From Mimachlamys varia (taxonomy: Eukaryota; Mollusca; Bivalvia; Pectinida; Pectinidae): DNA of 64,000 bases. Below, one piece after another: positions 58,140 through 64,000 of this stretch; the stretch's first letter is position 1; every line of letters starts with the position of its first letter. The notes under the pieces were generated by a model. It was given only the letters and a program-made list of their open reading frames with translations. It was not told the DNA's origin and searched no databases. The position numbers and the translations under genes are program-made. The stretch covers positions 30,912,792-30,976,791 of the forward strand of contig OX392532.1 of NCBI GenBank assembly GCA_947623455.1, given 5' to 3'.

Positions 58140-58720
58140 GTCTCATATATTCTGTAACCTTGGTATGAACGTAGAATTTCCACCTGTTGTAAATGCTTAC
58201 TCTTCGGAACCTCAGGTTTTATTTTCATTGTTTCTGTTTCAATGTTTACTGTTTTCATATTTTGACCCTAGTTACATCGATTTGGAGATTAGATTTTGGT
58301 TTTATTGGCGCTTCGGTATTTTTTTCTATTTAAAAAAAAATTATTGATGGCGTTGACGATGCCATTGGAACATGAGTCACGATTGCAAAGAACTGAAGAC
58401 GGTTTCCTGCTAGATCATATAAAACTTGATTTCGTCTGTACTAATACACCATGATTTTTTACTGCCGCGTCTTTTGACCAGTTTGGTTGTCATTTAAGGA
58501 CTGCGATGAGTATATGTTGTTGAGTGGGTGGGAATATAGAGAGGCTGCGCCTTCTTGTGCCGATTTAAAGTGCTACCGCAACAAGTCGTTCCAAACCCAT
58601 AATGCTGCGCGTCAAGCAATGAGTAGTTACTGAACCAAAGGCCTTCATCACAGGCCCGAACGCTCAACTAAAGGTCAAAGGTTAGGCAGTGTATCATCGA
58701 ATCACAGGCTTTGTTGCATA
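58140..58720. mobile_element. decayed retroelement tail and SINE-like repeat
   Basis: 58140-58330 is a degenerate plus tail. 58380-58450 repeats the 'ttcctgctagatca' motif of the 53-57 kb units. 58480-58700 matches the intron 11 SINE-like repeat ('cgaacgctcaactaaaggtc'). Confidence 0.5.
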
Positions 58721-59580
58721 AATGCATAGCATTATGTTATAATGAGAGAAAATAATAGTTGTTTCTTTAGGGAGTTTCGATTTAAAAATATTATCATTTT
58801 TTTCGGAACCTTGCTGAATTTTCTTCTAACAGCACATGCTAAAAAGAAAACGCCCATTGACCCTACTTTTCTTTTGATTTTGTCTAAATATAGATTGAAA
58901 TAATCATATGACAGAATTTCTAAAATTATATTATTCCTTGCCATTTTCCATCATTCAAAAAGTAATTTTCGTCATGTTTTTCTTACGAGGAACCCAGAGG
59001 AGTTATTTTTCCAGCCAAATTCTAGAACGCTTATATATCACCAAGATAAAATAAAAGACCTGCTTTCAAGGAAAGTCAGTTCCACAAATCATCATGCGCC
59101 AACTTCCTTAAGCGCTAAATGAGTTCATATCTGGCTGCTGAAATAAACTTTGATAGTTGTCCGTTAGTCATCACGTATTTGACAACGTGGCCGGTTTATT
59201 GTTTATATAAACATGTGTTCACAACGTCGATTCCAAGGAATGTTGTCAGCTTTTCGTCAAATGAATCCTATCATACCTGCCTTTGTTTTGAAATTAACTA
59301 GCTATTAATATGTATTTTATTTAAGATGGAACCTGTCCTGCAGGTAGGGCGTAAGAATGCTATCTGCCACCCCAGCCCCTCTTGTATAATTTGTAAGCAG
59401 CGACTAAACTTGAAATCTTAATTTTTTCACTTCTTTTTAAAACAAATAGGCGTATTTCCTTGTTAATAATTATCTCCCTTGACAAATCTCTTTTGGCGTT
59501 CGTCATCGTGAGGAGGGCTTTGAAGTCTACCACCTGGCAGAGAGTATCAAAAATGTCCCCGTCGGATATTCACGTTTGAT
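58721..59580. other. intergenic, no feature recognised
   Basis: No gene or defined repeat seen. Confidence 0.3.
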
Positions 59581-59584
59581 TGCA

Positions 59585-59965
59585 TTACGCTACGTTGTAC
59601 TTACCATGAACGCTATGCTCTACTGATCATAAACACTATCCTACACTGATCATAAACGCTACGCTGCACTGAACATAATCGCTACGCTGCACTGATCATA
59701 AACACTATGATGCACTGATAATAAACGTTATGCTGCACTGAACATAAATGCTATGCTGCACTTTTCATAAACGCTATGCTGCACTCATCATAAACGTTAT
59801 GCTACACTGAACATGATCGTTACGATGCACTTATCAAAAACGCTATGCTGCACTCATCATAAACGCTATGCTGCACTAATCATAAACTCTATGCTGCACT
59901 CATCATAAACGCTATGCTGCACTCATCATAAACGCTATGCTGCACTCATCATAAATGCAGCGCAG
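59585..59965. repeat. 23-bp minisatellite, about 16 units
   Basis: The unit is 'cataaacgctatgctgcact' plus about 3 bp, with variants 'gaacataa' and 'gatcataa'. Its right end leads straight into the duplicated block starting 'ataaatgcagcgcagcgtag'. Confidence 0.85.
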
Positions 59966-60556
59966 CGTAGTACAATCAAACTAAGGGTATCCGACAATGC
60001 AAAAAAAGTAGTTATTACTCTCTGCATGCGTTCAGCATTATGGAGTGGTTCTGCTATAGGCTTTTGGTAATATACTTCAAACAATTGGCACTTTAAATCG
60101 AAAAAAGGTTCGGGCTATCACGGAGTCTTACAAGAACATGCCGTGGCTTCGCACGTTTCATATTCAACACACACTGATATCGCTTTCACCTGGAGTCCGT
60201 CCTTGAACGGCGTTAGCTTTAAATAGGTCGTTAAAAAGTGATATCTTGAAAAACGTGTCTAGTTCGTTTATTAACATCATTAGTTGTGGCGATAGACTCA
60301 GCTGTTAATGAGACACCAAAAGAAACAAAGTGTATCTGTTCACGATATACAATTGTGTTTGGTCACACAGCTGGATGTTTTTCAACAACCTTGTGATAAA
60401 CACATCACATTTATTTGTATTCACGTGCTGACTGCCACGTGCTGTTAGTTAAGTTCAGTGGTAGGTTTGGACGGCAGAATTAAGCTTGTCAACAGACTAA
60501 GTAGAACCATAATGGCTGTTTTTAATAGACGTGAATAATTTTGGTTTTGATTTTTA

Positions 60557-60733
60557 TCAAATCGAGCTAGATTCTGGTATGTAATCAACAGAACCAAGGT
60601 GCAAGTTTGTCGCGATACCGCCTTGTCCCGGGCATGTCTTCGAGATTGTCATTTCCGGTATCGTGACGCCAGGATCGTCTTCATCTGTACCAGTACCGTC
60701 ATTATCGAGTATCTGTAGCGTATCGTTTGTCAT
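60557..60733 (-). pseudogene. 58-codon acidic ORF, copy 1 (possible captured exon)
   Basis: It reads MTNDTLQILDNDGTGTDEDD.. to a stop after SSSI. It is unlike the surrounding repeat DNA in composition (acidic, Gly/Thr-rich, non-repetitive). No acceptor is visible at the left of the homology, and no function can be assigned. Confidence 0.4.
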
Positions 60734-61265
60734 ATGGGGAATGCGATGCGTGTATGGGAGCCTCCCTCCACGCAGTATACCCCTTTCTGTCACATTATAC
60801 TGACAACGGGTTAAACAGTCTTTCCTCACCGATAATGCTGAGAATCAAACGTGTTGTATTATATTCTATTAGAACCAAAAGCCTTCTTCACAGACCAGAA
60901 CGCTCAAGTAAAGGCGTAATGTGTGGCATTATAAAGTGAGACATTAAGAAGGAAAATGATGTAAAGGATAAGAAGTAAAGAAAATATCCCTAATCATGTC
61001 GCCCCTTACGTATCAGCATGAAATCAGACGCGTTGTTCCATGTATATACGTATAGCGTTGTGTTATTCTAAGGTATGATAAAAGTTGTTTCTGTATGGAG
61101 TTTGTGAAACTCCGCTGTATTTTTTTTTATCAGCACATGTTAACAAACTACCGACTTACCCCTTCATCTCTTTTGATATTTTTTGAAATACAGATCTTAA
61201 CTAATCATATTGGAGAATATTTAGAATAATTAATTTTCATTTCATTTTTTTCACACAAAATTCTC

Positions 61266-61690
61266 ATGAGTACATTTAACGACGATTTTTTGTCTATAAA
61301 CAACAAGAAGCTTGTTGACCTAATCGATCGTATATACATGTACCCTACTGATTTTGAGATTAAAGACACAACAGACTCTCCTACATCAACTTCTTACCTA
61401 GATCTTTACTTAAACTATGACCAACACGGGCAACTTACTTCTTAGCTGTATGATAAACATGACAATTTCGTTTTTCCGATCGTAAACATTCCCTTTCTTG
61501 AAAGTAACATCCATGCTTCTCTTTTCTATGGTGTCTAGGGCTTGCTCTAAATATCGAGATTTTCGTGATAAATGTCAACTGCTGACGAACAAACTAACGG
61601 CACAGGGATTCGAGAGATGCAGGTTGATAAAGGTTATAGGTAAGTTTAATGGTCGCCATCTTGATCTCATCGAGAAATACTCTGTATGCT
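61266..61690 (+). pseudogene. RT fragment of retroelement, broken (copy 1)
   Basis: It shows a DD motif (FNDDFLS), YLDLYLNYDQHG, LYDKHDNF, FPIVNIPFLESNI, then KLTAQGFERC. At least one stop (after the HGQLTS block) and frameshifts interrupt it. Confidence 0.7.
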
Positions 61691-61954
61691 GTATGTGTGC
61701 TATGAAGATGGAGGTTTTGAGTTTGCTTATAAGTGTGCTTACTTGTTGTGATTTACAGTGATGACTCGGTTATCAATTTGATGATTGATGCTTACTTGGA
61801 TATGACCACCTGGTCTTATTCTCTTGTACTTTTATGAAGGGTTTGGATTATGGTTTTGTTGACAATTGTTATCCCTTGGATTTTTTCTGACTGTGGAAAT
61901 GAATTATGATAATTCTCCGTTCACAAACACGTGGTTTGTAGCTTACCTGCTTGG

Positions 61955-62120
61955 TCCTATGGCCAGGTGAGCTTATGTCATGGCGCGGCGTCCGTCCGTC
62001 CGTCCATCCATCAACATTTGCTTTAAATCGCTACTTGTCAAGAAGTTCTGATTGCATTTTGACCAGATTTGGTCAGAAACAACATCGGGGGACTCTAGTG
62101 ACTCTGATCTCCAAGGGTCT
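61955..62120 (+). repeat. dispersed repeat with (CCGT)n
   Basis: 'tggccaggtgagctt.tgtcatgg' leads into 'gcggcgtccgtccgtccgtc' and 'aacatttgctttaaatcgct'. It resembles a common molluscan repeat (memory only). Confidence 0.55.
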
Positions 62121-62702
62121 GATCATAAATGCAGCGCAGCGTAGTACAATCAAACTTAGGGTATCCGACGATGCAATAAAGTAGTTATTACTCTCTGCAT
62201 GCGCTCAGCATTATGGAGTGCTATTGGGCTTTTGGTAATATACTCCAAACAATTGGCACTTTAAATCGAAAAAAGGTCCTGGCTATCACGGAGTCTTACA
62301 AGAACATGCCCTGGCATCGCACGTTTCATATTCAACACACACTGATATCGCTTTCACCTGGAGTCCGTCCTTGAAAGTGATATCTTGAAAAACGTGTCTA
62401 GTTTGTTTATTTACATCATTAGTTGTGGCGATAGACTCAGCTGTTAATAAGACACCATAGAAACAAAGTGTATCTGTTCACGATATACAATTGTGTTTGG
62501 TCACACAGCTGGATGTTTTTCAACAACCTTGTGATTAACACATCAATTTTTTTTGTATTCACGTGCTGATTGCCACGTGCTGTTTCTTAGGTTCAATAGC
62601 TGGTTTGGACAAATGACAAGCTCACACGGTTGGCGCCAGAATTGAGCTTTTCAACAGACTAAGCTGTCTTTAATAGACGTGAATAATTTTGGTTTTGATT
62701 TT

Positions 62703-62885
62703 TATCAAATCGAGCTAGAGTCTGGTATGATATCAACAGAACCAAGGTGCAAGTTTGTCGCGATACCGCCTTGTCCCGGACAGGTCTCCGAGATTGACAT
62801 TTCCGGTATCGTGACGCCAGGATCGTCTTCATCTGTACCAGTACCGTCATTATCGAGTATCTGTAGCGTATCGTTTGTCATATGG
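62703..62885 (-). pseudogene. 58-codon acidic ORF, copy 2
   Basis: Same ORF as at 60557-60733 with four amino-acid differences (T/S, K/E, Y/I, E/D) and two or so silent ones. The reading frame and stop are kept. Confidence 0.4.
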
Positions 62886-63395
62886 TCATAGCCTCCCTCC
62901 CTGCAGTATACCCCTTTCTGTCACATCATACTGACAACGGGTTAAACAGTCGTTCCTCACCGATAATGCTGAGAATCAAATGTGTTGTATTAGATTCTAT
63001 TAGAACCAAAAGCCTTCTGCACAGACCAGAACGCTCAACTAAAGGCGAAATGTGTGGCATTGTAAAGGGAGACATTCAGAAGGAAAATGATGTAAAGGAT
63101 TAGAAGTTAAGAAAATATCCCTAATCATGTCGCATTTATATACGTATCAGCATGAAATCAGACGCGTTGTTCCATGTATATACGTATAGCGTTGTGTTAT
63201 TCTTAGGTATGATAAAAGTTGTTTCTGTATGGAGTTTATGAAACTCCGCTGAATTTTCTTTTATCAGCATATGTTATTAAAATACTGACTTACCCCTTCT
63301 TCTCTTTTGCTATTTTTGAAATACAGATCTTAAATAAACATATAATAGAATATTTAGAATAATTAATTTTCATTTCAATTTTTTTGATACAAAAT

Positions 63396-63880
63396 TCTCA
63401 TGAGTACATTTCTCGACGATGTGTTTTCTATAACCAACAAGACGTTTGCCGATCTCGTCGATCGTATATACCCTACTGAACTTAAGATTATAGACACAAC
63501 AGTCTCTCCTACATCAGCTTCTTACCTAGATCTTTACTTAAACTATGACCAACACGGACAACTTACTACTAAGCTGTATGATAAACGTGACGATTTCGAT
63601 TTTCCGATCGTGAACTTTCCCTTTCTTGATAGTAACATCCCTGCTTCTCTTTTCTTTGGTTTTACATGTCGCAGTTGATTCGTTATTCTAGGGCTTGCTC
63701 TGAATATCGAGGTTTTCGTGATAGATGTCAACTGCCGACGATCAAACTAACGCAGGGATTCGAGAGATGCAGGTTGATGAAGGTTATGGGCAAGTGTTTT
63801 GGTCGCTATCTTGATCTCATTGAAAAATATTCTATATCTTTGTGTGATATGAAGATGGACGTTTTTGTGCTTACTTTGTA
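63396..63880 (+). pseudogene. RT fragment of retroelement, fullest copy, one frameshift
   Basis: It starts STFLDDVFSITNKTFADLVD (FLDD is the RT palm D-D motif) and continues YLDLYLNYDQHGQL, KLYDKRDDFDFPIVNFPFLD. At about 63660 the frame shifts into MSQLIRYSRACSEYRGFRD, LTQGFERC and YLDLIEKYSISLCDMKMDVF. These blocks define the family seen at 23.5 and 31.5 kb. The upstream RT domain is absent, so it is 5'-truncated. A tail repeat follows to the window end. Confidence 0.75.
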
Positions 63881-64000
63881 GTATGCTTACCTGTTGTGAT
63901 CGACAATGATGACTCGGTTCTCATTTCAAGGATTGATGCTTACTTCGATCTGACCACACGGTTTTATTCTCTTGTACTTTTATGATGGTTTCAATGTTAA

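Larger units (their letters stand above)
59950..64000. repeat. tandem duplication with ~2.17-kb period, second copy cut by window edge
   Basis: Copies start at about 59950 and 62121 ('ataaatgcagcgcagcgtag'). Both hold 'gagtagttattactctctgc'-type sequence, a 58-codon minus ORF, the SINE-like repeat, an RT fragment and a tail. Copy 2 has a deletion in the 60735-60755 region and a better-preserved RT fragment. Confidence 0.85.

Overview
The window is AT-rich animal nuclear DNA with spliced genes (GT..AG introns), many tRNA-derived SINEs, MITE-like elements and decayed retroelements. The SINE bodies and tails, such as the 'ttaataggacgtaaaac' end and the 'gcgctatat' end, resemble families I know from molluscs. 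A bivalve or related marine invertebrate is the best guess; no species can be named from sequence alone.

Only the first 17 kb hold convincing protein genes. Two are arranged head to head around 8.1 kb. On the minus strand (about 457-7932, 3' end uncertain) is a gene for a nuclear-type arginine/serine-rich (RS) protein. I assembled five coding exons with matching splice phases: a short acidic N-terminus, a low-complexity middle, a long RS domain split over two exons, and a conserved-looking MTFKEQMRQQL tail. On the plus strand (8352-17165) is a 14-exon gene for an unrecognised, probably cytoplasmic or nuclear, helical protein. Four degenerate 35-36 residue units are each encoded by an exon pair with the same 0/1/0 phase pattern. 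A very basic, Ser/Lys/Gln-rich exon with heptad repeats follows, then an acidic-then-basic C-terminus. The large exon carries one in-frame TGA in a CpG context although coding clearly continues after it. The 420 bp between the two start codons contain three CACGTG E-boxes and look like a shared promoter.

From about 17.2 kb to the right end I see no convincing host gene. This part consists of nested repeats and three tandem segmental duplications. The first is a 7.5 kb / 6.4 kb pair (about 19.76-27.28 kb and 27.29-33.67 kb). The second is a 5.9 kb / 3.3 kb pair (about 48.79-54.66 and 54.66-57.94 kb). The third has a period near 2.17 kb (59.95-62.12 kb and 62.12 kb to the end). Comparing the paired copies gives clean empty sites for a 931 bp TA-flanked element, two SINE insertions and a foldback element, so the duplications act as an internal record of mobility.

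The elements in this part include a LINE reverse-transcriptase C-terminus, several copies of a second RT-derived fragment and about 20 copies of its downstream tail in both orientations. There are also a broken mariner transposase, pogo-like elements with TA target sites, several long foldback elements, minisatellites of 23, 33 and 75 bp units, and an inverted pair of a 0.5 kb foldback element 16 kb apart.
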